From Ligula intestinalis (Eukaryota; Platyhelminthes; Cestoda; Diphyllobothriidea; Diphyllobothriidae): a DNA stretch of 64,000 nt. How positions within the stretch are numbered: position 1 is the first letter of the stretch; each line of letters opens with the position of its first letter. Under the pieces are notes generated by a model. That model did not search any database. It was not told the origin of the DNA and saw only the letters and a program-made list of their open reading frames with translations. Positions 1-12,589 of this stretch are shown piece by piece. The DNA lies in contig JAYGXS010000010.1 of assembly GCA_036362985.1 (NCBI GenBank), forward strand, positions 11,793,636-11,857,635, given 5' to 3'. Both the position numbers and the translations under genes were made by a program.

Positions 1-2180
1 AGACATTTTCGAGAATGCTGACGTCTTTAGCCGCCTAGGGTCTCCAACCTTGGATAGCGGACTCCAGTTGCGGTCGTACAAAGCTTCCGAAGACTTTAGT
101 GAAGCAGTCGTAATAAAAGGCAGAATAAGCGCGCTTGACGAGGTACAGAACCGACATCGCAGACTTGACTAACTTTGCACAATGCAGGGCAAATTTAAGC
201 AAGTGTGTGATCCAGGCTCCCAAGTCCTTCTGGGAGTTCTTTTGTTTCAGTGGTATGCCGTTTAGTCGGTAAACAGTACCGTTTGAAGTACTGATTTTGC
301 CGACTTAAATAATGTTGCACTTGCTCTTATTAAACGGCAAGAGCCAGTTCTTCGACCATTGTCGGAGTCGATTTAAATTTGTCTGCGAGTTCTCGTTGTC
401 AACCGCAATTCAAATTGCGTCCTTAAGTTTGATATCATCAGCGAACAGGGCGATACCGCAATCCAGTTCTCTGACGCAATCGTTGTTTTAGACAATGAAC
501 AAAATAAGGCCAAGAACGGAGCCTTGGGGAACCCCACTCTCAACCGCAACATTTGTTGACGATTTGTCGCTGATACCGAGAGTTTGCGAGCGGCCGATTT
601 AAAAGTGTTCTATCTAAGCCAGAAGCCTGCCTCTTACTCTGATGCAGCTGAGTTTATAAAGAAGGCGATGGTGTGGCACGCCATCGAAGCCCTTTTTGAA
701 GTCAATGTAGACAGCGTGCACCGTGTGCCCTCTACCGACTTCTTCACTCCAGCGTTCTAAGCAGTAGAACAGGTTCGTCACACAGGACCTACCCCTAAGA
801 AAGCCGTGCTGGATATTGGAAAGCAAGCGGTTCTGTTCTAGGAACTGCATAAGTTGTTGCTACAGATTGCCTTAAAGTTGGCCGGTCAATAATTGTTTGC
901 TGAGATCCGGCTTCCACTCTTGTAAAGTGGGGTAATCCTCGCTGACTTCCAATCGGCTGGTAGGCATCCGGTCTCGAAGGATGTTTGGAAGAGCGTAGAG
1001 AGTAGTTTTGCCATCTCACTGGCGAGCTCTTTCAAAATCTTGGCTGGTACGTCGTAAGGACCCGGTGTATTAGATTCGTTTAACCCTTAGAGTTCCTTAA
1101 GAAAAAGAGCCTGGGTGAATTGAACAGTTTCAAATTTTATATCCACGTCGATGTCATCGACAGGGTAATCATATGCCGTTTCCTTTGTGAAAACTGATCG
1201 GAAAAATTCCGAAAGATGATCAGCTTTTGCTTCATCTTCTGTAAGGTCTAGGCCCTCGGCGATCCTCAGGAGGGGTATCGAATCCTTGCTTTTGGCACTC
1301 TGCCTGAGTAGCTGAAAAACAGTTTGGGGTTCACTTTGGCACGGTTCAGTAGGTCTGCTTCGAAATCCCGTCATGATTTAAGAATAAGACTCTTGACCCG
1401 ATAACTCTGAGTTTTGTACGTACTTAAAGATGCAGAAGTTCTATCCGTAAGTGATTATTTTTCCACAGCTTCTGCTTTCTATTAAGTTCTATTTTAAGGC
1501 CTGCATGAGACACCACGGTCTGTTGGTCAACCTTTTTCGCGAACTCGGGCTGTGGTTTTCGATGAGCCTGTGCAGTGTGTCACGGAGCGTTTCCTAGTCC
1601 GCGGTTATGTTTCCGAAAAAAAGAGGTTCCCACTTAGTGCGCGTGAGTTTGGCCATCATTTGATCGAACTCGCCTCGCCAAATATTTCGTCTGAGTGTTG
1701 TGGGTCTCTCGGGTATTTAAAATAACGAATCCTCCCATAGCAGTACAACGTGGTAACTTTTACCTAGCGAAGGTAGACATGACACTTCAAAAGACGAAGA
1801 TGCGAGCACTGGAAGAAGAGTTTTATTTGCCTGACGTTTCGGATTCCCTCGGGAATCCTTAATCATAGGTGATGACAACATAGGCATGGTCATGCGCTGA
1901 TGAGGTGGATACATGCACAAACTGCACGGTATTATAGTTCAAAGTTTTCATCCGTGTGTGTTGCGTGATAATTGTTCACTTCTGTAGTTACCGCCTTGGT
2001 CTTAATTAATGCGGTAGTGGCTTGACACTTCGCATCCGACTCACTTATTTCCATAATTGCAGTCGATGTAGGGCGCGTTCAAACCCCCCACGATTAGGAT
2101 ATCCGACCGTGTAGCAATTTTTTAAAGCTCCTCTAGCAAGGAAGCGTCAACTATGGGATCTCTTCTCGGTGGTCGCCGTA
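1..2180 (-). mobile_element. CR1/jockey-like LINE, decayed, interrupted
   Basis: Minus-strand non-LTR retrotransposon read in several frames. In 5' to 3' order it shows an endonuclease remnant near 2050-2180 (ILIVGGLNAPYIDCN, the phosphohydrolase-fold D/N motif), a linker near 1560-1720 and 1087-1374 (LTEDEAKADHLSEFF), and RT motifs near 614-850 (YIDFKKGFDGVPHHRLLYKL). Then come a SGVPQGSVLG box near 520-570, a FADD catalytic box near 430-460 and a C-terminal FGSFVRPQLE segment at 35-223. Frameshifts and stops make it a pseudogene. A Penelope-type tail at about 1785-2048 separates endonuclease from linker. The element runs off the left edge. A second copy of its 3' end lies at 57600-58130. 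Family assignment to CR1/jockey is by motif style only. Confidence 0.8.
1785..2048 (-). mobile_element. PLE 3'-tail fragment inserted in LINE
   Basis: Solitary 3' segment of a Penelope-like element, minus strand. It matches the tails at 40425-40795, 41580-41900 and 41955-42310: the same distal sequence, the same GGATTCC/GGAATCC stem followed by GAAACGTCAGG, and the same GCATCTTC terminus. No coding region accompanies it. LINE protein similarity resumes on both sides, so it is a later insertion. The hammerhead core position reads ATGATTA instead of CTGANGA, as in its relatives. Confidence 0.65.
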
Positions 2181-2189
2181 TCATTAAAA

Positions 2190-4970
2190 AATTGTTTCTG
2201 ACTTATGTGTCGTCATCAGTCAGTGATTGCCCAAACCCGGTTCAATTAGAGTCAGATAGGTATCAACCAATCTACTCAAAGTTGCCCTAACAGGCTCATA
2301 TAATTTCGGCTGAGGTCGGAACCACATGACCGCTATTATGGACTTTGGCTGTTCAGCTCCATGCCAACGCGAAAGTCTTTATTTACGTCCTGCAATCAGT
2401 AAGGAACGGTTCGCACCATCTTTCTGTGCCTCATAGTACTAGGGGAACAAAGAAGCAGTAGGATGGACCAGTGGTAGCATAAAAAAGAGAGAATTGATCA
2501 TTTCTGTCTCCATTATCTTTTTGGTAACATTCCGAATTATGAATTGCACATTAGTCAAACGACTGCATACAGGGGGTTCAGCCTGTCGTTCTGCGGTGAA
2601 AAGGAGTGTATTACCTTTTTTAGTCTGGTTATATAGGCGACCACCGTAGAGACATTATTTTGAATACTATAAGCCTAAGCCTCCTGGATACAAGTCCGTT
2701 TTCCACTGACAGGTCTAATGCCTTTCTTATAACTGCCCAGAGTTTAAAATTTTTGGTGTGGCAGACTAGGACTGAGGGCTGGTGCTTTTGACTTAGAATA
2801 CCAGATAAACCAGAAATAAATGCTTTGTCGGCTCGCCTTTGACGCGAAATTTGCCGTTTTTATAATATACCAACAAACCTATATAACTATTTGAAGAACG
2901 CTTGATGTGGGGTGTGCTACCGACAAGCAATTTAGTGACCGGGTAACTAAACCCTCGTAAAAGTTATTTACATTTGGAGCTTTATGCGATGCAAAGATTT
3001 ATTTCCGTTCAAAACTAACGAGTGATGGTTCAGGCTAACCGCGTCTACTATGACAGTTTTACTTGCAAGATCATAAAATCTCCGCTGACTGGTCATTTTT
3101 CAGCGGTAGCACATTCAGGTTTTCCGTGCAAATTGTTACGAGTGAAATTATTTGCAGTTTTACATAGCAAAATTACTAGGAATAATAAATTTGGTCTACA
3201 ACCTTAGAGAGTCTCAGCCCCTAGCCTTGTAGTTACTTTTAGTTTAATTAATTTTGCTACAGTTATACTTTAAGTTTCGCTTTCAATTTATTAGTTAATT
3301 TGTAAGGTTTAGTTTAGTCTACGTTTTAGTAAATTTTTATTCATTTTGTTGTTTTAAATTAATTTTTTGGTGTAGATAGATACTACCAAAGTTACACAAA
3401 TAGACTCAAATGATTACTATGTACTACGTTAACGAAATCAACAAAGTTACACTTAGCGCAACTAACTAAACGAAAAACTACACTGCACTAAAACTTAAAT
3501 TAAACTAAAACATTAAAATTTCAAATGAAAACTTAACTATACCACAGTCTTATAATACAGAAATCTGGGGCTTTGGATGTCTAAGATGGTATAACAACTT
3601 CATTGCTTCCAAATTACTTCTGGAAGACGAACCATGGGCAGTAAATAATTCGCATAATCAAAAAACACATAACGTGGGAAGGAATCGAGTTGCTGACGCG
3701 TCCCTGTCTTAAAAACATAACGTCAGGTGCTCTGCCTATCTGAGTGATCGCTATGTTATTTGTCGGATGAGCAAATTAAATAAAATTCTCCTTTTCGATG
3801 ACCGCAAACCCTCTTTCCAAATTTTTAAAAGAGAAACGTTCATTATTCTAGCTAAAAATGATAAAACTTCCGTGCTATCATCGACAGATCATGGCAAACT
3901 CATCAACTAAGAAATTTCCTTCGGAGTATCAATAAATCACCCGTTTGAGCTGAAGTGAATAGGATTCTTTGAACTCACGGAACGCATCTGTCCCACTCTG
4001 CCTGGGGTATCGACAGAGGCCCCGACCACGGTAGCAGCTGGAAGTGTAGGCAGATGGTATTACCGGCAAAGAAAAGGAAGACTGAAATGGCCATTTTTGG
4101 CTAAAGGAAGAGAGACATTGCACCCGACGTTATGTCTTTAGGACAACTCGATTCCGTCCCACACAAAGTCTTTTTTTGATTATACGAGTTATTTTCTGCC
4201 CATTGTTCGTCTTCCATAAGTAATTTGGCAACAATGAAGATGGTCTCTCACTTTCGATACCTCTAACTCCAGAATAATTTATAACAGGACGGTGATGAAA
4301 GTATAGTAAAGTTTAGTCTAAGTAGCTACTACCTTAATGGTTTGGAGGTTTTATTCTGATCAAGGAAATCACGAGTTCGAGGATATGGTGGGACGCCGCT
4401 TGGTTCTGATTATGAGTGACTGAAGGCAGCTAATAAGCCAGAAATAGCTATTCTAGTCTCCGTTATCTTTTTCCATAATATGGAAAGATAGGATAGGATT
4501 GATGTTTAGAAAGAGGAGCACACTCATTCATTTGTAGAGCTAGTGGGCGAAAAGGTTGTCACATCGAGCATCCAGCGTGACAAAGGTAGGCTGACTGTGT
4601 GTTTTGTGTGCGTTTTTTCCCTAAGTCGTGCAGTGCGCGAAAAATAATATCCGAGTGTAGGGCACGGCTGTAAGCATCCTCAAATAACCGCTGGCTTATA
4701 GTTAAAAATAGGGTTATTTCGAGGAATAGGTTTACAGCTAGATCTCAGGAATAAGTACCGTTTATAAGTCTAGCGCAAGATCACTTGCAGTACATGGGAT
4801 TTGCTTATAACCTTGCTTACTTGTTTGAGTTATCCAAATGTCGGGCAATTAAATTCCTGGCCTACTCTCAAAAACCAAGTTCTTGGCGGGGCTTTCGAAT
4901 TTGAGCCACCCATTTTTTTGTTCCACATTCACATGGGAATTTATTATCCTATACCATCATCTATATTTCT
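2190..4970. other. Intergenic, no recognisable feature
   Basis: No homology-bearing reading frame seen. Bases 3220-3350 are T-rich and 3400-3540 A-rich, giving a vague fold-back character without a clean inverted repeat. The short frames here lack any family motif. Confidence 0.5.
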
Positions 4971-4979
4971 CTGCTTTGT

Positions 4980-5703
4980 TTGTCTGCATTTATGATCATG
5001 AGGTCATATCTTCAGTACACTGCTACCTTTTTGAATGAACGAAGACAAGTTATTTTACCTACAACATTTCATGATTGTAATACATGTCGCTTACGCCCAA
5101 TATGCCACATATGCAATTCACCAACAACACCAACATCGACAGTTCTCCGTAGGATGACAACACGAAGTATAAAGCACAGATCTGGTTGGCAGCAAGGAAA
5201 CAAACGCTTCATGTCGACAAATTGCAGATCCCTGTTTAACAAGAGTGTCGAGTTAACGGCACTCGTGTTGAAAAGAGAACACGAGAAATCTGCGGTCATC
5301 TGTCTGCAAGAAACTTGGCTTAATAGCGATACTGAGTTGGAACTCATCACTCCCCAAAATTTCTCAACTTTTCGCTTTGACAGAAGATCCTTAACCAGCA
5401 GCAGAAGTGGTGGAGTGGCTATCTTTGTAAACCAGTAATGGTGCATAAATTCTGATCTTATAGCAGAACGCGACTTTTAAACGGTCAAGCAATTTGCCAA
5501 TCGGATTCTTAATGAAGTCACCCACCCTCTCCATTCTGAACTAATGAATGCGAAGCCTTACCGTCCCATGCGTCGAGGCTTCCGTCATATGTCTTGCCGC
5601 ACATCAGCATATCAGCACTCGGTACTCCCATTCCTAGCACGCTACCTCACGTGTGAAGAAGCTGAAATTGAGAAGTTGAAATCTGGTCTGTCTCCATCGT
5701 AGA
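4980..5703 (+). pseudogene. LINE endonuclease joined to LINE C-terminus (RT deleted)
   Basis: One reading frame on the plus strand, broken by stops at about 5436 and 5478. The first part (to 5438) carries the N-terminal half of an APE-type endonuclease: MSTNCRSLFNK, then the catalytic-glutamate motif ICLQETWL, then SGGVAIFV. The same frame then continues as a LINE C-terminal tail (FRHMSCRTSAYQHS, LPFLARYLT) ending at about 5703. The RT that normally separates these parts is absent, so this is an internally deleted copy. It is non-autonomous and probably dead. The C-terminal assignment is less certain than the endonuclease. Confidence 0.6.
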
Positions 5704-5843
5704 CGCGGATACCGTGTAAAACTTGACTTGTGAATAGTACATGACCCTTACCTCTTAACATGACTCATTACTTAACCTCCGTGAATGGAGCCATTTTTTG
5801 CTGAAAATTTAAGATGTTCATTCGTAGATAAAGCAAGATTCTT

Positions 5844-5876
5844 TTCTTCTTCTTCTTCTTCTTCTTCTTCTTCATC
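5844..5876 (+). repeat. (TTC)n microsatellite
   Basis: About ten uninterrupted TTC triplets, ending in TTCATC. Confidence 0.9.
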
Positions 5877-7084
5877 AGAAGACCAAGCTGCTACGCTATA
5901 TGTCAGGTCAATCGGGAGCTTTTCATTTAGGGCTGTACTGATCTACCAGCCTAAGTATAATTGCACAATGTCGTCATCATTCTTTTTCTGAACTGTTTTT
6001 TGAAGTGACGAAAAAAACTTTTACATGTCAACCGCCGTGATGCTTGCTAGCTTGGCATTCAAGCTGTTCGAAATTTTTCCATATTAACTTAATAGACCTA
6101 CTAGATTTTTTATTGCTCTTATTGCATAACAGTCTTAATATATCTTTCATGAGGACGTAAATATGCATGTAATTCGTGACTCCGACGTGTTTTGAACACG
6201 CAAATTTCTGAACCTATAAGGGCTTGAAGTCAAACATGAGGTCATTGAGTTGAAAAGAGATATAATGGAAATTCAGTCGGTTAAGTATATTTCCATGATT
6301 CAAATGACAACCAGATTTTGGTTAATTCGGCAACCTATGCCCAAATGACAGCCTCCAAGTTTTACATTTGGGCATAATTATTAGCCAAATTTACTACAGT
6401 ATCTGATTCATGCCTACTTTCGCACACGAAAACATAAATCTAGACCATCCTTCGTGAATTCATAGCTAACTTTGTGGAGTGTTTTATATAACGAAGCTTT
6501 CAGTTTCTGCTAACATTTCTTCCTCACCGAGAAGCCCATTCTTCCACGACTGGATGTTAGTTCAATAAAAGGAACGAGTAAATTCATCACAAATCCTCCC
6601 CGAAATTCAAATTCAAGCAAATTTATTCTCTATGAGCCACCGATTCACTTCACCATCTTCGCTTAAATAGCGAAAATTATCTTAGTTCGTTTTCATAGCA
6701 TGATATTATTTTCCCTTATCGTTTGGAATTTAACGTACGCTTCACTGTGACTTAAACGTTTTCTTTAGAAACTGTCATACTGCTTCTAAATAGTCTAGGT
6801 TTTCTTTTGCCACTGTTACATTGTGTATTTTATGAGAGGCCTTCTAATCTAAATGGACGAAAACATTCCCATTCGAAATCACCGTCCCCAAACCAAATAA
6901 TAACAATGAGCTGTGGTTCAAACAAGCCAAACAAGCAGCACCTCTGTCAATCAGTCCGTTCGAAAATGCCAAACTTTTCGGTTAGTTTTACCATGGAGAA
7001 TTAGATCATCAGAGGAGCACAGAAGCCCTTTCTCAAAATAAAGTATTATTTGAGAAAAAAATATTTTTTGGAAGACAGCAACGA

Positions 7085-8205
7085 ACTTTATTGTAAATTT
7101 TCGACGCTGGCACACCAGGTCGTCGTCGGACTTGAGGGAAACGTGTAACGAACGTTGCGCATTTTAAAAGTGCCGATAAATTCTTCAATGATTCATCATT
7201 CATGGTCAATAGTAGGTTCTGGCGTTTGGCGCTTTTTAAAGGCCTTTTTGATATTTATGTACATTGAATCCAAATCAACATGCCTATTGGTGCATAATTC
7301 GTTAGAGAAAATGGCTTCTAAGAATTCACAGCCTTTCTTATATAGGCAGAAATATATTGTGTGGGTTTGGTCCCATGCAAACCTGCGCCCAGTTTCAAGC
7401 AAACGCAATGCGACTTCAGACGGGCGGTCACATCTCTTTTATGGTAACTGATATTCATGTATGCATGTCGAGGCTGACCTTATTGTAGGCCCACAATAAA
7501 TTGCATCGCAGTAGCCGCAAGGAATTTGGTAAGTGACCTCTTTTCTGGCCAAATAACCAAACCTATCCTTAAGGTGTACAAGCTGATTTCGAAGCGTGGT
7601 CGTTGGCTTGTGCGCCACTTAGATCTGGTGCTTCCTCAGGTGTCTTTCAGTGAGTTATCAACGTTTCTTAATATATGGAAGTGTTCGCCATTTTCTTGGA
7701 TTGGGCGCTTGATCTGAACAATCTAGTTCCTTTTCATTTTGTTTTCACTCTTGTCGTCTCATGCAAGCAATAAGAAAAGGTAATCAAGTTCGGTTTGGTA
7801 GAGTTCGAGGCTGTAACAATGAGTTCTTGCTCGATGGATTAGGATAATAACAGCACTCCGATTGTAAGCAATATGTTGGTTGCTCTTTTAATGAAAGATA
7901 ACATCATCATAGGCCTTTTGCAGCAAACCGATGTTTGAAACGTTTCGTCAGTGTTTTGCTGTACGAAGACGTCAAGAAATGAAAGTTTACTGTTAACTTA
8001 TTTTTCGAGTGTAAAAGTGATTCCAGGCATCGTTGAATTGATGATATTCTGTAGTGTTTCCAGTTAGTCCTTTTTAGCAATGACAAATGTGTCATCGACA
8101 TAGCGTACCGACAACTTCGGTTTAACTAGTGGTAAGGCCATAGTTTCTTATTTTTGTATCGTTTTTTTCAGTCAAGAAGCCTGAAATGGCTGACCCCATC
8201 AGGCT
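7085..8205 (-). mobile_element. Penelope-like element remnant A (RT + GIY-YIG)
   Basis: Decayed PLE, minus strand. RT motif B reads MGSAISGF near 8165-8190. Motif C is RYVDDTFVIAKK near 8085-8115, so the catalytic DD is preserved. LSFLDVFVQQ follows near 7970. A GIY-YIG module lies near 7190-7520: IPCGYCDAIYCGPTIR, the usual YIG replaced by YCG, then a downstream EFLEAIF helix. Several stops and frameshifts are present and everything 5' of motif B is missing. It faces fragment B head to head and ends at a hammerhead-like motif at 7088-7133. Confidence 0.72.
7088..7133 (-). ncRNA. Hammerhead-ribozyme-like motif (PLE A tail)
   Basis: Minus strand: core CCGACGA (7123-7129; one change from CTGACGA), a stem II of about 7 bp closed by TGTG with one bulge, then GAAAATTTAC. 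AATT after GAA is self-complementary, compatible with a dimeric minimal stem III. The U4-to-C core change probably abolishes cleavage. It shares its layout with the motif at 18555-18605. Confidence 0.35.
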
Positions 8206-8298
8206 CCTTTTATCTGTTTATAGTATTGTTGAGCGAAGGAATAACTAGTTTCCAAACCTGTGCCTAGACTGTCTTGCAAATTTAGAATCCATAATATT

Positions 8299-8490
8299 AG
8301 CAGAAAATCTCATAGACGACGAGCGGTTCACAATCCGGAATAACGCTGTACATACCTTAAAGAACCGAACCCACCTTTAAGTATTATCAAAAGAGGAAGG
8401 GAAGGCACTCAAATCTCTAAACACGGATAAAAACATCGTTATTCTTCCAACAGATAAAAGAGAATCAACTGCCATCTCATTAATCTACGT
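8299..8490 (+). pseudogene. PLE N-terminal fragment B
   Basis: Plus-strand frame with one internal stop containing the conserved pre-RT block of Penelope-like RTs: EEGKALKSLNTDKNIVILPT followed by DKRESTA, equivalent to ILPADKGRSTV in the element at 9.5-11.8 kb. Only this N-terminal segment remains. It lies directly upstream of, and opposite to, element A, giving the head-to-head arrangement seen at other PLEs here. Confidence 0.6.
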
Positions 8491-8494
8491 TTAA

Positions 8495-9010
8495 CTGTTG
8501 TTGTCGAGGTCGACACAACCCACTAGGGACTCGTGCACCCAGGGCCGAAAACGCGGTCACATTGTAAGACACTGCAGCTCCAGATGTTCGTGATTTGTAA
8601 CTGCATATGCATGAATAAATCGTCCTAATCTCCCAGTCCAGACAGTCTGACCCAGATTGCAAGCCTTCAGCTCACATAAATTACTATAGTTCTTGCTCGG
8701 AATTAGTAGCCAGGATGATTGCACTCGGTGTGGAAAATCCTGACCAGCCCCACGTCTGGAAACCGTCAACCAAGACGTTTCTTGGCCAGTTACACGGGCA
8801 GGTGGCCACGGCGCGTCAGAGGTAGTTTGAATCAGCCCCAAAAACCACGTATCTAACATAAACTAGGGTCCAATGAAGTAGCTAAGCGTGCGCTGATTAC
8901 ATAGACGAGGGTTTCACATCAGCAGACTTCCTTCGTTGGCACAACCAAGGCTTCTCGTTCCAGGAATTGTCAGATAGCCAAAAGAGGAGAATATCCGAGT
9001 TCCATTCTGC
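8495..9010. other. Intergenic, no recognised element
   Basis: A frame of 100 codons exists on the minus strand (8557-8859), with no recognisable domain or repeat partner in the window. I assign nothing. Confidence 0.4.
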
Positions 9011-9011
9011 T

Positions 9012-9085
9012 CTTCTATTACCTATGATTTAGGATTCCCGAATGAATTCGAAAGGTCAGGACAATAAACTTCGTGTTCCAATGAT
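9012..9085 (+). repeat. Short PLE tail fragment with variant hammerhead fold
   Basis: Contains ACCTATGATTTAGGATTCC, a stem-loop, CGAAAGGTCAGG and a GATCGC terminus, matching the tail family at 1785-2048 and 40.4-42.3 kb. It is only about 75 bp long and has no neighbouring coding part. Confidence 0.5.
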
Positions 9086-9479
9086 CGCTTCTCCGTTTTC
9101 CGAACTATCAGATAGCTTAAATGAAGGCCCATATGAAAAAAATGCATGAAAGCGAATGGAATAGTGACTTTTCGACGATAGTGCAGGGATGAACTACATC
9201 CAGGTTATCTAAATACTATTCTGTGTTGCTCATGTTTGTGGTTAAGAGAAGATCTGTGAAGACGAAAATAACACCAGTCGGAGAGGACCTCTGAATCACG
9301 TAAAACCGCAAACTCGGAGAGTACGCAGAAAATACATGTTAAAACGTCAAACGATTTAATTTATGCTTTGATAACTGCCCTCCGAGAAGTGGCACTCGTT
9401 GCCAAAGCTAGCAGACAAGCGTGTGATCGCTGTCAGGACTGTCTCACGATTGCCACCCGGTCAAAAACTAACGACAGTT

Positions 9480-11803
9480 GGTGAAGGAGACATATGGTCG
9501 ATCACTGGAACGAAATTTATTTTGTCCTGAGCTTTCGAGCTTTTACGAGAGCCCATCGTCGGAGGTAGAGAAACAGTAACAAATAAGGAGGCTACTTGGG
9601 GCGTGTACGAAAACTAAAATTTTGAACGTGCAGAAAATCAATAATTGTGTGTGCTGCCGACTTGCCACTGAGGCCTGTGCTAGCCTGTGCCAGTAGGCAA
9701 TCTCGACAAGTTGGGTGGAAATATTTACAGAAATAGAATCATCAACAAAACAATTAATAGTTATGGTGGGAGGGATGGGCAATTAAAAAAAGTCATAGGA
9801 GAAGGGAAGGAGGATGAGAAGAGAGGGATTATGTAGGCTTGGGCGCCAAATGGCCACGTCAGCATCGAAAGTGGGATGATTATGGAGGATTTTGGGCCAA
9901 TTGATTACGGCGGGCATCTGGATGTAATCGTTTGCCATAGTGAAAGGCCCTGTACGCTGGCGCCAATTCGACATATCTGTTGACCGAATTCTCATCCGTG
10001 GACCAGGCTTCGATAAATTCTCTGCTCGTCTTGTTTCCCGCGTGCGCGAGTACCTTGACGGCAGCGAAGTTGAACTCATGGCCTGTTTCGTAGGTGTGAG
10101 TTGCAACTTGTGATGATTCGTCGCCTAGTCGCATGGCCTGCTTGTGTTCACGTTTACGCGATCCGAGCATGCGTTCCGTTTGAACTGTATAATTACAGGG
10201 TCAGTTTAGGCATGGGATGCGATATATTACACCAGATTGTTCATTCTGCGTAAGCTGGTCTTTTATTTTCATCACTCTGCTGCGCATTGTAGCTTTGGGT
10301 ATGTGTGCTATTCCAACACCTAGTTTCGCAGCGATGCACTCAGTCGCTTCTGAGACATCTTTTATGTATGGCAGAGCGTGCCATATCTTCGGTGGTTCTT
10401 CTGTTTGGGTCCTCCTGGGCCGAACGCGTAGGCATCGGTTTATAAATGCTTTTGGATAACCGTTCCGCATGAACTGGTCACGGAGGTATCTGGCCTCGCG
10501 TGCCTTTTCCTCTGGTTTACTGCAGTGGGTCTGGATCCGTTTAAAGAGTGTTTTTACACAGCTCCGTTTGTGAGCAACTGGATGGTTACTGTGAAAACTT
10601 AGGAGTTGTGTTGTGTTCGTCACCTTCCTGTAAACCGTCGTCTCGAATTGACCATTGGGTGTTATCTTGACGAGGACATCAAGGAAAGGCAGCTGCTGCT
10701 CTTTTTTTCTTCCCGTGTAAATTGTATGTCAGGAAATATTCCATTGAGCAAGTCATGGAAGTTTTGCAGCATATTTCTCTTGATGATGACAAACGTGCCG
10801 TTGACGTAGCGGCGCCAGAAGACAGGCTCATGTTGGGCGAAGGCGATGTTTTCTACTTCCTGTAGAACCAGTTCTGCCACTAAGCCAGAGATCGGGGAGC
10901 CCATTGGAGTTCCTTTGATGTGTTCGTACGGTTCTCCAGCAAAGGTAAATTAAGTTTCCTGGCAGAATTCGAATAACTTCATAAGGTTTTAATTTTTAGC
11001 GGGCTTTGGGCCTCATCATATGCCTCTTCAAGTCTCTTCTGTAAGATATTGTGTGACAGTTTTGGCGGTGTGGATGTAAACAATAAAGTCACGTCAAAAG
11101 AGACCATGATTTCGCCTGATTGAATCGTCCGATCTCGGAGGTCCTCGAGGAATCGAGAGGCTGATTGACCTGAGGTAATCGAGTTGCCTTGGAGGAATTA
11201 CAGTTTTCTATACATCCACTTTGCCAAGTTATAAGTTGGGCTGCCTTTAAGGGCAGCGATTGGCCGAAGTGGGACATTCGGTTTGTGGACTTTTGGTAGT
11301 CCATACCATCGCGCCAGAGCTGTATCCGTTACTTTCATTTGGCGCCACTCATTCATGGTGTTCACATTCTTGCGCCGGTATTCTCTGAGAAGTTTAGTCA
11401 ATCGGTTGGATAATGCTATGGCTTGCGAATTGGGTGTTGGTTGGTAAAATGATCTGTCGTCAAGAAGAGTCGTAGCTTTGTCGTTATAATCTTGTCGGTT
11501 CATCACGACAGTCGACCGTCCCTTATCAGCAGGTAAGATGATAATACTATCATTTTTCTTCAGTTCTCTCAAGGCTTTTGACTCACTTTGCCAGATGAAG
11601 CTGGCTGGTTTATGAGCCATAAGCAAGGAGGTCACACGTTGTCGTATTGAATGTTTAGTGTCGTCGGTTGCCTTCGTTCTCACCAACATCGCTTCCACTG
11701 TAGCAAGGAAGTCAAGTAGGTCGGCATCTGAAGTATTAAAACAGGCTTCGTGCTATAGCACGTGTAATTGCTGCTCTGCTAATTGCTTCGATGACAAATT
11801 GGG
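9480..11803 (-). mobile_element. Penelope-like element C (RT + GIY-YIG), inactive
   Basis: Minus-strand PLE spanning nearly the whole protein. The N-terminal block NLSSKQLAEQQ is near 11740-11790, with an in-frame stop after LHVL. DSIIILPADKGRSTVVMN is near 11500-11570, [16 protein letters not shown] near 11250-11300 and motif A SFDVTLLFTS near 11070-11100. Motif B is KGTPMGSPISGL near 10870-10920. Motif C reads RRYVNGTFVI near 10795-10815, so both catalytic aspartates of YVDD are lost. The GIY-YIG module spans 9880-10235 (GVIYRIPCLN, then NYTVQTERMLGSRKREH). Stops and frameshifts break it. The tail at 9480-9790 carries a hammerhead-like motif and has an inverted near-copy at 12348-12693. Confidence 0.85.
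9522..9572 (-). ncRNA. Hammerhead-ribozyme-like motif (PLE C tail)
   Basis: Core CCGACGA (9556-9562), stem II GGGCT/AGCTC, then GAAAGCTCAGG. The sister copy at 12600 has the intact CTGACGA, so this copy carries a single inactivating core change. Confidence 0.45.
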
Positions 11804-12337
11804 GATAGTATTATCATCTTACCTGCTGATAAGGGACGGTCGACTGTTGTGATGAAACGACAAGATTTTACCGACAAAGCTACGACTCTTCTTGAAGACA
11901 GATCATTTTACCAACCAACACCCAATTCGCAAGCCATAGCATTATCCAACCGATTGACTTAACTTCTCAGAGAATACCAGCGCAAGAATGTGGACACAAT
12001 GAATGAGTTGCGCCAAGTGAAAGTAAAGATTGTATGGACTACCAAAAGTCCACAAACCGAATGTACCACTTCTACCAATCGCTGCCCTTAAAGGCAGCCC
12101 AACCTATAACTTGGCAAAGTGGATGTATAGAAAACTTTAATTCCTCCAAGGCAACTCGATTACCTCAGGTCAATCAGCCTCTCGATTCCTCGAGGACCTC
12201 CGAGATCGGACGATTCAATCAGGCGAAATCATGTTCTCTTTTGACGTGACTTCATTGTTTACATCCACACCGCCAAAACTGTCACACAATATCTTACAGA
12301 AGAGACTTGAAGAGGCATATGATGAGGCCCAAAGCCC

Positions 12338-12347
12338 NNNNNNNNNN
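12338..12347. other. Assembly gap (10 N)
   Basis: Ten N bases inside the inverted PLE pair. The size is probably a placeholder. Elements C and D are close inverted copies, which makes mis-joining plausible here. Confidence 0.99.
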
Positions 12348-12589
12348 CTCCTTCCCTTCTCCTATGACTTTTTTTAATTGCCCATCCCTCCCACCATAAC
12401 TATTAATTGTTTTGTTGATGATTCTATTTCTGTAAATATTTCCACCCAACTTGTCGAGATTGCCTACTGGCACAGGCTAGCACAGGCCTCAGTGGCAAGT
12501 CGGCAGCACACACAATTATTGATTTTCTGCACGTTCAAAATTTTAGTTTTTGTACACACGCCCCGAGTAGCCTCCTTATTTGTTACTGT

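Noticed and set aside
8557..8859. 100-codon minus-strand frame as a gene
   Set aside because: No motif; two overlapping frames compete and neither matches a family.
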